Source: Saccharopolyspora rosea
Lineage (GTDB): Bacteria; Actinomycetota; Actinomycetes; Mycobacteriales; Pseudonocardiaceae
Length of the DNA: 64,000 nucleotides
Reading direction: 5' to 3'
NCBI RefSeq assembly: GCF_025643595.1
Contig: NZ_CP102826.1
Coordinates: 5,270,001-5,334,000, forward strand
Every line of letters begins with the position of its first letter. Position 1 is the stretch's first letter. Below the pieces are notes generated by a model. It worked only from the letters and a program-made list of their open reading frames with translations, was not told the origin of the DNA and made no database searches. Both the position numbers and the translations under genes were made by a program. This document shows, in pieces, positions 16,950 through 26,488 of the stretch.

Positions 16950-18467
16950 TCACGCGCCGGGCGGCAGCACCGGCAGACCTCGGGGCGCTCCGCCGTCGAG
17001 CAGGCGGCGCAGCGCGTCGGTGTCCAGGTGCTTGTCGACCAGGTCTCCCAACAGGTCCAGCTGCTCGGCCCTGACCTCGGCGAACACCGTGTCGGCCGCC
17101 GGCTCGAAGCCGTCGCGGCCCGCCTGGCGCGCGGCCCGGCGCAGGAACTCGCGGCGGAACCGGTCGTTCTCGAACAGCCCGTGCCAGTGCGTACCGAACA
17201 CCACCCCGTCGACACCCCCTTCGGACGTGCCGTCCGGCAGCTCGACCACCGGGTCCAGCGAGCCGCGCCGCACGGCGACGCCGTGGTGGATCTCGTAGCC
17301 GTCGACGGCTTCGCCGAAGGCGCGCCCGTGCGGGCGGGCCAGCGTCTTGCGCGGCGCGAACTCGATCTCCAGGTCCAGCAGACCCAGGCCGTCGACCACG
17401 CCGTCGCCGGACTCGACCTCGTCGGTGATGCGCCGCGTCAGCATCTGGAACCCGCCGCAGATCCCGACCACCGGCAACCCCGCGCGGGCGTGCGCGAGCA
17501 CCGCGTCGGCCAGCCCCGTGCGGTGCAGCCAGGCGAGGTCGGCGACCGTCGACTTCGACCCGGGCAGCACCACGACATCGGCGTCGGACAACCGGGACGG
17601 CTCGGTGACGAACCGCACGGCCACCCCGGGTTCGGCGGCCAGCGCCTCGACGTCGGTGGCGTTGGAGATGCGCGGCAGCCGGGGCACCGCGACGCGCAGC
17701 CACTGCGAGCCGCGCGGCGGTGCGGGCCGTCCCACCACGCCGTCGGCCGCGTAGGACAGCGAGTCCTCGGCGTCCAGCCACAGCTCCTCGGCCCACGGCA
17801 GCACGCCGTGCACCGGCCTCCCGGTCAGCTCCCGCAACCTCGCCAGGCCCGGTTCCAGCAGGTCCGGGTCGCCGCGGAACTTGTTGATCACGAACCCGCC
17901 GACGAGCGCCTGGTCAGCCGCGTCCAGCAGCGCGAGCGTGCCGTAGAGCTGCGCGAACACGCCGCCCCGGTCGATGTCGGCGACCACCAGCACCGGCAAC
18001 CCGGCGGCCCGGGCCAGCCCCATGTTCGCGATGTCGTCGGCCCGCAGGTTGATCTCCGCGGGCGATCCGGCGCCCTCGCAGATCACGTGGTCGTGCTCGG
18101 CCCGCAAACCCTCCAATGTGGACACGACGGTGTCCAGCAGCGCGGCCTTGCGCTCCCGGTAGGACATCGCGGTGACCTCACCCGACACCTCGCCCAGCAC
18201 CACGACCTGGGAACGCCGGTCGCTGCCCGGTTTGAGCAGCACCGGGTTGAACCGCACCGACGGCTCGACACCGCACGCCGCCGCCTGGAACGCCTGCGCC
18301 CGGCCGATCTCCCCGCCGTCCGGCGTCACCACCGAGTTGTTCGACATGTTCTGCGCCTTGAACGGCGCGACCCGCGCCCCACCGCGGGCCAGCCACCGGC
18401 AGATCCCGGCGGTGACCACGCTCTTCCCGGCGTCCGACGTCGTCCCGGCGACCAGCAGTGCGTTCAC
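16950..18467 (-). CDS. cobQ: Cobyric acid synthase
   Basis: A 505-residue glutamine-dependent amidotransferase that amidates side chains b, d, e and g of adenosylcobyrinic diamide. The N-terminal dethiobiotin-synthetase-like domain has the P-loop GTTSDAGKS (8-16). The C-terminal class I-like glutaminase has nucleophile Cys337 in GICGGFQ and His428 in THWHG. GTG start at 18467. With the cobaltochelatase it shows that this organism makes or remodels B12. Unlike the chelatase, its short upstream region has no visible B12 box, so it may be expressed constitutively. Confidence 0.95.
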   Translation of the reverse strand: MNALLVAGTTSDAGKSVVTAGICRWLARGGARVAPFKAQNMSNNSVVTPDGGEIGRAQAFQAAACGVEPSVRFNPVLLKPGSDRRSQVVVLGEVSGEVTAMSYRERKAALLDTVVSTLEGLRAEHDHVICEGAGSPAEINLRADDIANMGLARAAGLPVLVVADIDRGGVFAQLYGTLALLDAADQALVGGFVINKFRGDPDLLEPGLARLRELTGRPVHGVLPWAEELWLDAEDSLSYAADGVVGRPAPPRGSQWLRVAVPRLPRISNATDVEALAAEPGVAVRFVTEPSRLSDADVVVLPGSKSTVADLAWLHRTGLADAVLAHARAGLPVVGICGGFQMLTRRITDEVESGDGVVDGLGLLDLEIEFAPRKTLARPHGRAFGEAVDGYEIHHGVAVRRGSLDPVVELPDGTSEGGVDGVVFGTHWHGLFENDRFRREFLRRAARQAGRDGFEPAADTVFAEVRAEQLDLLGDLVDKHLDTDALRRLLDGGAPRGLPVLPPGA

Positions 18468-18523
18468 ACCACGTTCCTACCTCAGCTCGGCACGGGCACC
18501 GCCGACGGCCCCGGGCAGTCGAG

Positions 18524-18554
18524 CGCCCGGGCGGCACCACGTCCCGCCCGGGCG
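18524..18554 (-). terminator. Hairpin terminator after map
   Basis: CGCCCGGGCGG (18524-18534) pairs perfectly with CCGCCCGGGCG (18544-18554), loop 9 nt, starting 13 nt past the map stop on the minus strand and before the cobQ start. No T run. Confidence 0.75.
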
Positions 18555-18567
18555 TCCGGAAGCCCGG

Positions 18568-19425
18568 TCAGGGCTGGGTGAGGATCTCGTTGCCGTCCTC
18601 GGTGATGAGGATGGTGTGCTCGAACTGGGCGGTCCAGCTCTTGTCCTTGGTGGTGACCGTCCAGCCGTCGTCCCACATGTCGTACTCGTGGGTGCCCAGC
18701 GTGATCATCGGCTCGATGGTGAAGGTCATGCCGGGTTCCAGGATCGTCTGCACCGACGGCTCGTCGTAGTGCAGGATCACCAGTCCACTGTGGAACGAAC
18801 GGCCGATGCCGTGGCCGGTGAAGTCGCGGACCACGCCGTAGTCGAACCGCTTGGCGTAGGACTCGATGACCCGGCCGATCACGTTGAGCTGGCGACCCGG
18901 CTTGGCGGCCCGGATACCGCGCATCATCGCCTCGTGGGTGCGCTCGACGAGCAGCCGCACCTCCTCGGACACCTCGCCCGCCAGGAACGTGGCGTTGGTG
19001 TCGCCGTGCACGCCGCCGACGAACCCGGTGACGTCGACGTTGACGATGTCGCCGTCCTCGATCACCGTCGAGTCCGGGATGCCGTGGCAGATCACCTCGT
19101 TCAGCGAGGTGCAGCACGACTTGGGGAAGCCCCGGTATCCCAGCGTCGACGGGTAGACCCCGTGGTCGCAGAAGAACTCGTGCACCACCGCGTCCACCTG
19201 GTCGGTGGTGGCACCCGGCTGGACCGCCTTGCCCGCCTCGACCAGGGCCTGCGCGGCGAGCTTGCCCGCCACGCGCATCGCCTCGATGACCTCGGGAGGC
19301 TGCACGTCCGGGTCGGTGTTGCGCTTCGGTGCCGGTTTGTCGACGTACTCGGGCCGCTCGATGTGCGGTGGAACGGGTCGGCGGGGCGTCTGCACGCCTG
19401 GCTGCAACGGGGCTCGTACCGGCAT
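18568..19425 (-). CDS. map: Methionine aminopeptidase, type I with N-terminal extension
   Basis: A 285-residue metalloprotease that removes the initiator methionine from new proteins. Metal ligands are visible as [29 protein letters not shown] and QFEHTILI. The first 40 residues are a proline-rich extension ending before the pita-bread domain, as in the mycobacterial MapB form of the same length. The start is ATG at 19425, chosen because GAGTGAGGGG is just upstream and the length matches MapB. Minus-strand neighbour of a GNAT gene and the ispG cluster, a conserved actinobacterial order. Confidence 0.95.
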   Translation of the reverse strand: MPVRAPLQPGVQTPRRPVPPHIERPEYVDKPAPKRNTDPDVQPPEVIEAMRVAGKLAAQALVEAGKAVQPGATTDQVDAVVHEFFCDHGVYPSTLGYRGFPKSCCTSLNEVICHGIPDSTVIEDGDIVNVDVTGFVGGVHGDTNATFLAGEVSEEVRLLVERTHEAMMRGIRAAKPGRQLNVIGRVIESYAKRFDYGVVRDFTGHGIGRSFHSGLVILHYDEPSVQTILEPGMTFTIEPMITLGTHEYDMWDDGWTVTTKDKSWTAQFEHTILITEDGNEILTQP

Positions 19426-19501
19426 GCCCCTCACTCTAACCGCGATGCCGGGATGCGCTCCGCGCCCGGTCAGCCGCACGCGACCGGTGGCGCGTGCGCC
19501 G

Positions 19502-20416
19502 TCACAGCAGGACGGTGCTGAAGGTGCCGACGGACCGGAAGCCGACCTTGCGGTAGGCCAGCCGCGCGGCGACGTTGAAGTCGTTGACGTACAGGCTGGC
19601 GGTGCGCCCGAGCCCGCGCACCAGCCGGTCGGCGACCGCGGCGGTGCCCGTGGTGCCGAGACCGGTGCTGCGGCGGTCCGGGTGCACCCACACGCCCTGG
19701 ATCTGGCCGACGGTGCGGGACAGCGCACCGATCTCGGCCTTGAACACCACTTCCCCGTCCTCGAAGCGGGCGAACGCCCGGCCCGCGGCGATCAGGTCGG
19801 CCACCCGCGCCCGGTAGCTCACCGCACCACCGTCGCTGTACGGGTCGATGCCGACCTCCTCGGTGAACATCGCCACCGCCGCGGGCAGGTAGCGCTCCAG
19901 CTCGTCCGGGCGGACCGGGCGGACCAGCGGGTCGGGCGCGACGCGCGGCGCCTCGGACAGCACCATGAGCGGCTGCTCGGCGCGCACCTCGCGCGCCGGT
20001 CCCCACCGGCCCGCCAGCTCCTCCCACAGCGGCAGGACCTGCTCGGACGGGCCGACCAGCGAGGAGCACACCCGGCGGCGCCGCAGCGCCCGCTCGGCGA
20101 AGGCGCGCATGGCGTCCGGTCCACCGCGCAGCGGGATGAGGTTGGCACCCGAGAAGCAGAGACCGTCGAGCCGGTCACCGTAGCCCCACAGCTCGCCGCC
20201 GAGCCGCAGCGGGTGCACGCCCGTCTCCTCGACGCGCGCCGCGACCATGCACGACGCCACCGGCGCCGCGTCCAGCACCGAACGGACCAGCTGCGCGTCG
20301 CGTTCTTCGAGTAGCCGTGCACCGGCGAGCTTGAGCACCCGCCAAGCCTGCCAGAAATTCCGCCCGCGCAGCTTCCCGGCGGGGCCGGGACCACACGCAC
20401 CCGAACGAGTAGTCAC
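19502..20416 (-). CDS. DUF4081/GNAT-domain acetyltransferase
   Basis: A 304-residue protein with an N-terminal DUF4081-type domain (about 25-150) and a C-terminal GNAT fold (about 165-300). The acetyl-CoA motif reads [18 protein letters not shown]. Homologues sit next to ispG across actinobacteria, including Mycobacterium; the substrate is unknown. GTG start at 20416, 25 bp after the ispG stop, so it is probably co-transcribed with dxr-rip1-ispG. I cannot assign a reaction beyond acyl transfer. Confidence 0.85.
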   Translation of the reverse strand: MTTRSGACGPGPAGKLRGRNFWQAWRVLKLAGARLLEERDAQLVRSVLDAAPVASCMVAARVEETGVHPLRLGGELWGYGDRLDGLCFSGANLIPLRGGPDAMRAFAERALRRRRVCSSLVGPSEQVLPLWEELAGRWGPAREVRAEQPLMVLSEAPRVAPDPLVRPVRPDELERYLPAAVAMFTEEVGIDPYSDGGAVSYRARVADLIAAGRAFARFEDGEVVFKAEIGALSRTVGQIQGVWVHPDRRSTGLGTTGTAAVADRLVRGLGRTASLYVNDFNVAARLAYRKVGFRSVGTFSTVLL

Positions 20417-20441
20417 CCGAACGGCTTAATGTGCGCGGCTT

Positions 20442-21590
20442 TCAGCTGACCGTGACGGTCGGGGCCTCGCCGTCCGCGGACTCCATGTCCTCGGCGATGC
20501 GCATGGCCTCCTCGATCAGGGTCTCCACGATCTTGTGCTCGGGGACGGTCTTGATGACCTCGCCCTTGACGAAGATCTGGCCCTTGCCGTTGCCGGAGGC
20601 GACACCGAGGTCGGCCTCGCGCGCCTCGCCCGGGCCGTTGACGACGCAGCCCATCACGGCCACCCGCAGCGGGACCTCCATGCCCTCCAGGCCCGCGGTG
20701 ACCTCGTCGGCGAGCTTGTAGACGTCCACCTGGGCCCGCCCGCAGGACGGGCAGGACACGATCTCCAGCTTGCGGGGCCGCAGGTTCAGCGACTCCAGGA
20801 TCTGCTGGCCGACCTTGACCTCCTCGACCGGCGGCGCGGACAGCGAGACGCGGATGGTGTCGCCGATGCCCTGCCGCAGCAGGGCGCCGAACGCGACCGC
20901 GGACTTGATGGTGCCCTGGAACGCCGGACCGGCCTCGGTCACGCCGAGGTGCAGCGGGTAGTCGCACTGCTCGGCCAGCAGCTCGTAGGCGCGGACCATC
21001 ACCACCGGGTCGTGGTGCTTGACCGAGATCTTGATGTCGTGGAAGTCGTGCTCGGCGAACAGGCTCGCCTCCCACAGCGCCGACTCGGCCAGCGCCTCCG
21101 GGGTGGCCTTGCCGTACTTCTGCATCAACCGCGGGTCCAGTGAACCGGCGTTGACACCGATGCGGATCGGCGTGCCGTGGTCCTTGGCCGCCTGCGCGAT
21201 CTCCTTGACCTTGTCGTCGAACTTGCGGATGTTGCCCGGGTTGACGCGCACCCCGGCGCAGCCCGCCTCGATCGCGGCGAAGACGTACTTGGGCTGGAAG
21301 TGGATGTCGGCGATGACGGGGATCTTGGACTTCTGCGCGATCGCGGGCAGCGCCTGCGCGTCGTCGGCGCTCGGGCAGGCCACCCGCACGATGTCGCACC
21401 CGGACGCGGTCAGCTCCGCGATCTGCTGCAACGTCGCGTTGATGTCCGCGGTGTTGGTGGTCGTCATGCTCTGCACGGAGATCGGGTGTTCGCTGCCCAC
21501 CCCGACCGGTCCGACCTGCAACTGCCGGGTTTTACGCCGTTCCGCGAGCACCGGCGCCGGCGCCGCGGGCATGCCCAGATCGACGGTCAT
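20442..21590 (-). CDS. ispG: 4-hydroxy-3-methylbut-2-enyl diphosphate synthase
   Basis: A 382-residue iron-sulfur enzyme of the non-mevalonate isoprenoid pathway, converting MEcPP to HMBPP. The N-terminal TIM-barrel has [11 protein letters not shown]; the 4Fe-4S ligands are the two Cys of SCPSCGR and the Cys of [10 protein letters not shown]. Start ATG 21590 is set by GGAGAGGAA upstream. It follows dxr and rip1 on the same strand, and dxr is the second enzyme of the same pathway, so co-expression makes sense. The 195-bp gap to rip1 may hold its own promoter. Confidence 0.97.
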   Translation of the reverse strand: MTVDLGMPAAPAPVLAERRKTRQLQVGPVGVGSEHPISVQSMTTTNTADINATLQQIAELTASGCDIVRVACPSADDAQALPAIAQKSKIPVIADIHFQPKYVFAAIEAGCAGVRVNPGNIRKFDDKVKEIAQAAKDHGTPIRIGVNAGSLDPRLMQKYGKATPEALAESALWEASLFAEHDFHDIKISVKHHDPVVMVRAYELLAEQCDYPLHLGVTEAGPAFQGTIKSAVAFGALLRQGIGDTIRVSLSAPPVEEVKVGQQILESLNLRPRKLEIVSCPSCGRAQVDVYKLADEVTAGLEGMEVPLRVAVMGCVVNGPGEAREADLGVASGNGKGQIFVKGEVIKTVPEHKIVETLIEEAMRIAEDMESADGEAPTVTVS

Positions 21591-21619
21591 CGATTCCTCT
21601 CCACCTCTGGTGTTCTTGG

Positions 21620-21637
21620 GGGCGGTGCGCACCGCCC
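21620..21637. repeat. 18-bp perfect palindrome upstream of ispG
   Basis: GGGCGGTGC followed directly by its reverse complement GCACCGCCC, 30 bp before the ispG start and in the 195-bp gap after rip1. Could be an operator or a terminator/attenuator of the rip1 transcript. Confidence 0.45.
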
Positions 21638-21785
21638 GGCTCCACGATACCGGCGCAGTTTCATCCAGCTGGGCGCAGCCGGACGACCGCCTCGTCACGT
21701 CTGGTGATCGTTTTTCCCGGTTCACCCGCTGTTCGCCGCCGTCGATCACCTGACCGCCGCACTCGCTGCTCGCGCCGAGCAACCG

Positions 21786-23069
21786 TCAGAACAACGTCAC
21801 CGGGTTCACGATGTCGGCGACCAGGACCAGCAGCGAGTACGCGATGAAGACCAGGCTGACCGCGTAGGCCAGCGGCATGAGCTTCGCGGTGTCGAACGGG
21901 CCGGGGTCCGGACGCCGCACGAGCCTGGCGAGCCGACGGCGGACCGACTCCCACAGCGCACCCGCCACGTGGCCGCCGTCCAGCGGCAGCACCGGCAGCA
22001 TGTTGAACACGAACAGCGAGAGGTTCACCCCGGCCAGCAGGTTGAACATCATGATGATCCGGTCGTCGACACCGTACTGGTCCGACGACAGCACCTCGCC
22101 GCCCAGCCTGCTCGCGCCGACGATGCCCACCGGCGAATCCGCGGACCGCTGACCACCGCCGATGGCGTTGATCAGGTCCGGCACCCGCTGCGGGAGTTGC
22201 ACGACCTTCTCGGCGGTCAGGTTCACAAACCCCCCGATCGTGTGAACCACACCCGAGACGTCCTGCTTGACGAGCACCTGGGTGGGACTCAGACCGAGGA
22301 ACCCGACCTTCTCGGTCTTGCTCGGGTCGTCCAGGCTCGGCTGCTGGGTCTGCATCAGCGTGGTGTTCAGCGTCACGCGGTGCCCGTCGCGTTCGACGAC
22401 CACCGGCACCGTGCCCGAGGACTTCCGGATGGCCATCCGCAGCTGGTCCCACGAGTCGTAGTGCCTGCCGTCGAACTCCACGATCCGGTCGCCCGGCCGG
22501 AACCCGGCGGCGGCGGCCGGAGCCGGGGGCGCGCCCGCCGGGCAGTGCGCGGTGTCCGGCGTGCTGGCCGGCAGCACGCACTCGCTGACCGACGAGACCG
22601 TGGTGGTCGCCTGCGCGATGCCGTGGCCCATCAGGATCGCGGCGAAGATCCCGACCGCCAGGATCAGGTTCATCACCGGACCGGCCAGCATCACGACGAT
22701 CCGCTTCCACGGGTTGCGCTGGTAGAACTGCCGGTGGGCGTCCTCGGGGCGAACCTCCTCGGCGACCGCCTGGCGGGCGTCCTCGATCATCGCCCGCCAC
22801 GGCGCCGACGACGCGGTCCGGCCGTACTCCTCGTCCTTCTTCGGCGGGAACATGCCGATCATGCGGATGTAGCCGCCGAACGGGATCGCCTTGATCCCGT
22901 ACTCGGTGTCGCCCTTCTTCCGCGACCACAGCGTCCGGCCGAACCCGACCATGTACTGGGTGACCTTGATGCCGAACAGCTTCGCCGCGGCCAGGTGGCC
23001 CAGCTCGTGCCAGGCGATGGAGAACAGCAGGCCCAGGAAGAAGATGACGATTCCGACGACGACCAGCAT
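21786..23069 (-). CDS. rip1: Site-2 intramembrane zinc metalloprotease (Rip1/RseP, M50B)
   Basis: A 427-residue membrane protease that cuts anti-sigma factors within the membrane. Zinc ligands are HELGH at residues 21-25 in the first helix and Asp364 in NMLPVLPLDGG. A PDZ domain lies in between (about 160-270), with GFRPGDRIVEFDG. Three to four hydrophobic helices match the family. The ATG immediately follows the TAG of dxr, so the two are translationally coupled, an order conserved in Mycobacterium. Confidence 0.95.
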   Translation of the reverse strand: MLVVVGIVIFFLGLLFSIAWHELGHLAAAKLFGIKVTQYMVGFGRTLWSRKKGDTEYGIKAIPFGGYIRMIGMFPPKKDEEYGRTASSAPWRAMIEDARQAVAEEVRPEDAHRQFYQRNPWKRIVVMLAGPVMNLILAVGIFAAILMGHGIAQATTTVSSVSECVLPASTPDTAHCPAGAPPAPAAAAGFRPGDRIVEFDGRHYDSWDQLRMAIRKSSGTVPVVVERDGHRVTLNTTLMQTQQPSLDDPSKTEKVGFLGLSPTQVLVKQDVSGVVHTIGGFVNLTAEKVVQLPQRVPDLINAIGGGQRSADSPVGIVGASRLGGEVLSSDQYGVDDRIIMMFNLLAGVNLSLFVFNMLPVLPLDGGHVAGALWESVRRRLARLVRRPDPGPFDTAKLMPLAYAVSLVFIAYSLLVLVADIVNPVTLF

Positions 23070-24305
23070 CTAGTTCGCCCTTCCCGCCGCGACCAGTTCC
23101 CGCGCCCGCGCCCGGGCCCACTCCTCGGCCGCGAAGACCTCCTCGACGCTGCCCGGCTCGGTCCGCCAGCGGTCCGCCTCGCCGAGCACCTCCCCCACAG
23201 TCTGCACGATCCCGGGGAAGCGGAGGCGTCCGTCGACGAACGCCGCGAGCGCCTCCTCGTTGGCCGCGTTGTAGATCGCGGGCAGGCAGCCGCCGGTGCT
23301 GCCCGCGTGCCGGGCCAGCTCGACGGCCGGGAACGCGGTGTTGTCCAGCGGTTCGAACGTCCACGCCTGCGCCTCGTGGAAGGTCAGCGCGGGTGCGGCC
23401 TTCGGGACGCGGTGCGGCCAGTCCAGTCCCAGCGCGATGGGGATGCGCATGTTCGGCGGGCTGGCCTGCGCCAGGGTGGAGCCGTCGGTGAAGGTCACCA
23501 TCGAGTGCACGATCGACTGCGGGTGCACGACGACGTCGATGCGGTCGTAGTCGACGCCGAACAGCAGGTGCGCCTCGATCAGCTCCAGCCCCTTGTTGAC
23601 CAGGTTCGCGGAGTTGATGGTCACCACGTTGCCCATCGACCAGGTCGGGTGCGCCAACGCCTGTTCGACGGTGACGTCGGCGAGCTCCGCGGCGCGGCAC
23701 CCCCGGAACGGCCCGCCCGAGGCGGTCAGCACCAGCCGGTCCACCTCGTCGGCGCGGCCGCCGCGCAGGCACTGCGCGAGCGCGGAGTGCTCGGAGTCGA
23801 CCGGCACGATCTGGTCCGGCTTGGCCTGCTGGAGCACCAGCGGACCGCCCGCGATCAGGGACTCCTTGTTGGCCAGCGCCAGCGTGGCCCCGGAGGCGAG
23901 CGCGGCGAGCGTCGGCTTGAGCCCGCGGGAGCCGTCCACCCCGTTGAGCACCACGTCGGCCGGGGTGCTCTCGACGATCTCGGTCACCGCCTCCGGCCCG
24001 GTGAGCAGCCGGGGCAGCCGGGCGCCGCCGCGCCGCTGGGCTTCGGCCCGCAGCGCCGACCGGAGGTCCTCGGCGGCGCTGTCCCGGGCGATGGCGACCG
24101 CGTCGACGCCGAACTCCAGCGCCTGCGCCGCGACGGTCCCCGGATCGCTGCCGCCGGCCGCCAGTCCGGCCACCCGGAAGCGGTCCGGGTTGTGCCGGAT
24201 CACGTCCAGCGCCTGGGTGCCAATCGAACCGGTGGATCCGAGCACCAGGACGGCGCGGCGCTCGTCGGGGTCCGGCCTGCTCGGGGTCGGGGTGTCGGCG
24301 TGCAT
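23070..24305 (-). CDS. dxr: 1-deoxy-D-xylulose 5-phosphate reductoisomerase
   Basis: A 411-residue NADPH enzyme forming MEP in the non-mevalonate pathway. [13 protein letters not shown] binds [16 protein letters not shown] and VDSEHSA hold the metal and substrate, ASGGPFRG and HPTWSMG form the flexible lid, and [10 protein letters not shown] follows. I chose ATG 24305, with GGGGA 11 nt upstream, over the ATG at 24314, which is only 2 nt from that motif. The stop TAG abuts the rip1 ATG. First gene of the dxr-rip1-ispG block and divergent from a small membrane protein gene. Confidence 0.95.
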   Translation of the reverse strand: MHADTPTPSRPDPDERRAVLVLGSTGSIGTQALDVIRHNPDRFRVAGLAAGGSDPGTVAAQALEFGVDAVAIARDSAAEDLRSALRAEAQRRGGARLPRLLTGPEAVTEIVESTPADVVLNGVDGSRGLKPTLAALASGATLALANKESLIAGGPLVLQQAKPDQIVPVDSEHSALAQCLRGGRADEVDRLVLTASGGPFRGCRAAELADVTVEQALAHPTWSMGNVVTINSANLVNKGLELIEAHLLFGVDYDRIDVVVHPQSIVHSMVTFTDGSTLAQASPPNMRIPIALGLDWPHRVPKAAPALTFHEAQAWTFEPLDNTAFPAVELARHAGSTGGCLPAIYNAANEEALAAFVDGRLRFPGIVQTVGEVLGEADRWRTEPGSVEEVFAAEEWARARARELVAAGRAN

Positions 24306-24530
24306 CGCCGCCATTGTCCCCGAAGCAGGTGACGAGTGGTCGCGCGCGGTGCCGAAATCACGCCTCCCGGTGCCGCCGGCGGCGGAACCGGTGGTCACCG
24401 CCGTCCGGACGCTCACGCGAACGGGCCATGTGCGACCATGGACGGTGCGGATCGCCTTCGTGGCAACGGCGATCACGCGTGGAGAGCGTCTTCCGGCCGA
24501 CCTCGGCCGGGTGTGGCACAGGAGGGGAAC

Positions 24531-24815
24531 GTGGCGAGCACCGAGCTGGAGAAGAAGCCCAGCCAGGCCGTCGACCCGGCCGAGGAACCGTCGGCCGAGT
24601 GGGGCTGGCACGGGGGTTTCCCGAAGGGCACCCAGATCATCGGCTGGTTCTCCGTCTTCGCGGTCCTGATCATGCTCAAGGGCAACCACCAGGGCATCCT
24701 CAGCGGCGGCGGCCACTTCAAGGTGGAGGACATCTACCTGATCGCCATCGCCGCGATCCTGGCCATCGGCCTGCTGATCGACCTGCGCAAGAAGCGGACC
24801 GCCTGGCGCCGCTGA
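24531..24815 (+). CDS. DUF2631 small membrane protein
   Basis: A 94-residue protein with two hydrophobic helices (about 38-55 and 70-86) and a basic C-terminus. The soluble N-terminus has [11 protein letters not shown]. Homologues occur next to dxr in many actinobacteria; the function is unknown. GTG at 24531 follows AGGAGGGGAAC. It is divergent from dxr. Confidence 0.85.
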   Translation: MASTELEKKPSQAVDPAEEPSAEWGWHGGFPKGTQIIGWFSVFAVLIMLKGNHQGILSGGGHFKVEDIYLIAIAAILAIGLLIDLRKKRTAWRR

Positions 24816-24819
24816 CCCG

Positions 24820-24872
24820 CGAACGCCAACGCCGCCCCGCCGGGAGTTCGACGGGGCGGCGTTTCGCGTTCG
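24820..24872. terminator. Long bidirectional terminator hairpin
   Basis: AACGCCGCCCCG (24828-24839) pairs with CGGGGCGGCGTT (24852-24863) and the stem is extended by CGAACGC (24820-24826) with GCGTTCG (24866-24872). It separates the convergent DUF2631 gene and the first aldehyde dehydrogenase. Confidence 0.88.
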
Positions 24873-24887
24873 GGGGTGTTCAGCGCA

Positions 24888-26315
24888 TCACGGGGTGACT
24901 CCGGTGAGGACCGTGACCTTCTCCTCGGTGAGGTCCACCATGGCGGCCCGGACGCCCTCGCGGCCGACGCCGGACTCCTTGACGCCGCCGTAGGGCATCT
25001 GGTCGGCGCGGAAGCTGGGCACGTCGCCGACGATCACGCCGCCGACCTCCAGCTCCTCGGAGGCCCGGAACGCCAGCCGCAGGTCGTGGGTGAACAGCCC
25101 GGCCTGCAGCCCGTACCGGGAGGAGTTGACCCGCTCGAACGCCTCCTCGGTCGAGTCGACCGGGGCGACGACCAGCACCGGCCCGAAGACCTCCTCGCAG
25201 GACACCTTGACGTCCTCGGGCACGTCGGCGAGCACCGTCGGCGCGTAGGTCGCGCCGTCGCGCACCCCGCCGGTCAGCACCCGGGCACCGGCGTCGACCG
25301 CCTCGGCCACCCACTGCTCGACGCGCTCGGCGGCGGCCCGGTCGATCAGCGGGCCGACCTTGGTGGTCTCCTCCCGCGGGTCGCCGGTGCCCTGCGCCTC
25401 CACCGCCTTGACCACCCGCGACACCAGGTCGTCGTAGACGTCGCGGTGCGCGTAGACCCGCTGCACCGAGATGCACGACTGCCCCGCCTGGTACATCGCG
25501 AAGGTCGCGATCCGGTCGGCCGCGTGGTCCAGGTCGGCCCAGTCGGCGGCGACGATCGCCGCCGCGTTGCCGCCCAGTTCGAGCGTGACGTGCTTGCGCG
25601 GCGCGGCGTCCCGGATGCCCCACCCGACCGGCCCGGAGCCGGTGAACGAGATCACCGGCAGCCGCGGGTCGGCGACCAGCTCGGCGGCCTTGTCGTTGGT
25701 CGTGGTCAGCACCGACCACGACCCGGCGGGCAGGTCGGTCTCGGCGAGGATCTCGCCGAGCAGCAGCGCCGACAGCGGGGTCTTCGGCGCGGGCTTGAGC
25801 ACGATCGGCGTGCCCGCCGCCAGCGCCGGGGCGACCTTGTGGGCGACCAGGTTCAGCGGGAAGTTGAACGGCGCGATGCCCAGGACCGGGCCGCGCGGCA
25901 CCCGGCGGACCAGCGCCATCCGGCCGGTCCCGCCCGCGTCGGTGTCCAGCCGCTGCACCTCACCGGACCAGCGGCGGGCCTCCTCCGCGCCCCAGCGGAA
26001 GGTGGCCGCGGCACGGGCGACCTCGGCGCGGGCCCAGGTGATCGGCTTGCCGTTCTCGGCGGTGATGAGCCGCGCGATCTCCTCGGCGCGCTCGGAGAGC
26101 CGGTGGCTGACGTGGTCCAGCGCCGCGGCGCGGGCGTGCGCGGGCAACGCGGCGAACTCGCGGCGGACCGCGTCCGCGGCCGCCACCGCGCGCTCCACGT
26201 CGGCGTCGGTGGCGTAGCAGGCCGTGCCGACCGGCGAGCCGTCGTAGGGGTGGGTCACCTCGAAGGTCGCGTCGCTGGTGACCCGCTCTCCCGCCACCCA
26301 GTACCCGGATGTCAT
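24888..26315 (-). CDS. NAD(P)-dependent aldehyde dehydrogenase
   Basis: A 475-residue ALDH. Catalytic Cys281 (AGQSC), general base Glu246 (LELGG), and oxyanion Asn151 (PFNFP) are all present. Start ATG 26315 follows GAGGAGGAA. It lies behind the polyamine operon but after a hairpin, so it may be read through at a lower level or separately. Succinate-semialdehyde oxidation, the step after GabT, is the natural guess from context; motifs such as PFNFPLNL are closer to glyceraldehyde/lactaldehyde- or phosphonoacetaldehyde-type ALDHs, so the substrate is open. Confidence 0.85.
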   Translation of the reverse strand: MTSGYWVAGERVTSDATFEVTHPYDGSPVGTACYATDADVERAVAAADAVRREFAALPAHARAAALDHVSHRLSERAEEIARLITAENGKPITWARAEVARAAATFRWGAEEARRWSGEVQRLDTDAGGTGRMALVRRVPRGPVLGIAPFNFPLNLVAHKVAPALAAGTPIVLKPAPKTPLSALLLGEILAETDLPAGSWSVLTTTNDKAAELVADPRLPVISFTGSGPVGWGIRDAAPRKHVTLELGGNAAAIVAADWADLDHAADRIATFAMYQAGQSCISVQRVYAHRDVYDDLVSRVVKAVEAQGTGDPREETTKVGPLIDRAAAERVEQWVAEAVDAGARVLTGGVRDGATYAPTVLADVPEDVKVSCEEVFGPVLVVAPVDSTEEAFERVNSSRYGLQAGLFTHDLRLAFRASEELEVGGVIVGDVPSFRADQMPYGGVKESGVGREGVRAAMVDLTEEKVTVLTGVTP

Positions 26316-26380
26316 CGGTTCCTCCTCGTTCCGTGGTCTCCGCCGTGACGCTACGAGCGCGCCGCGACCGCCGTGCAGTG

Positions 26381-26421
26381 CCAATCCGTCCACCCGGCGA
26401 GGCACCGGGTGGACGGACTGG
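26381..26421 (-). terminator. Strong hairpin between the two aldehyde dehydrogenase genes
   Basis: Arms 26381-26397 and 26405-26421 pair at 16 of 17 positions, core CCGTCCACCCGG, loop 7 nt. It lies 68 nt past the stop of the upstream dehydrogenase, and probably ends or attenuates the main polyamine transcript. Confidence 0.75.
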
Positions 26422-26488
26422 CCAGTCATCGGCGGGGGGCGGTCGGCGGGTTCTCGGGCGTCGCCTCGCGGGCGAACGGCGCCGCGGT

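Noticed and set aside
16950..18567. Possible second B12 riboswitch before cobQ
   Set aside because: The upstream stretch has no GCCACTG core or B12 box; its one strong repeat is the map terminator.
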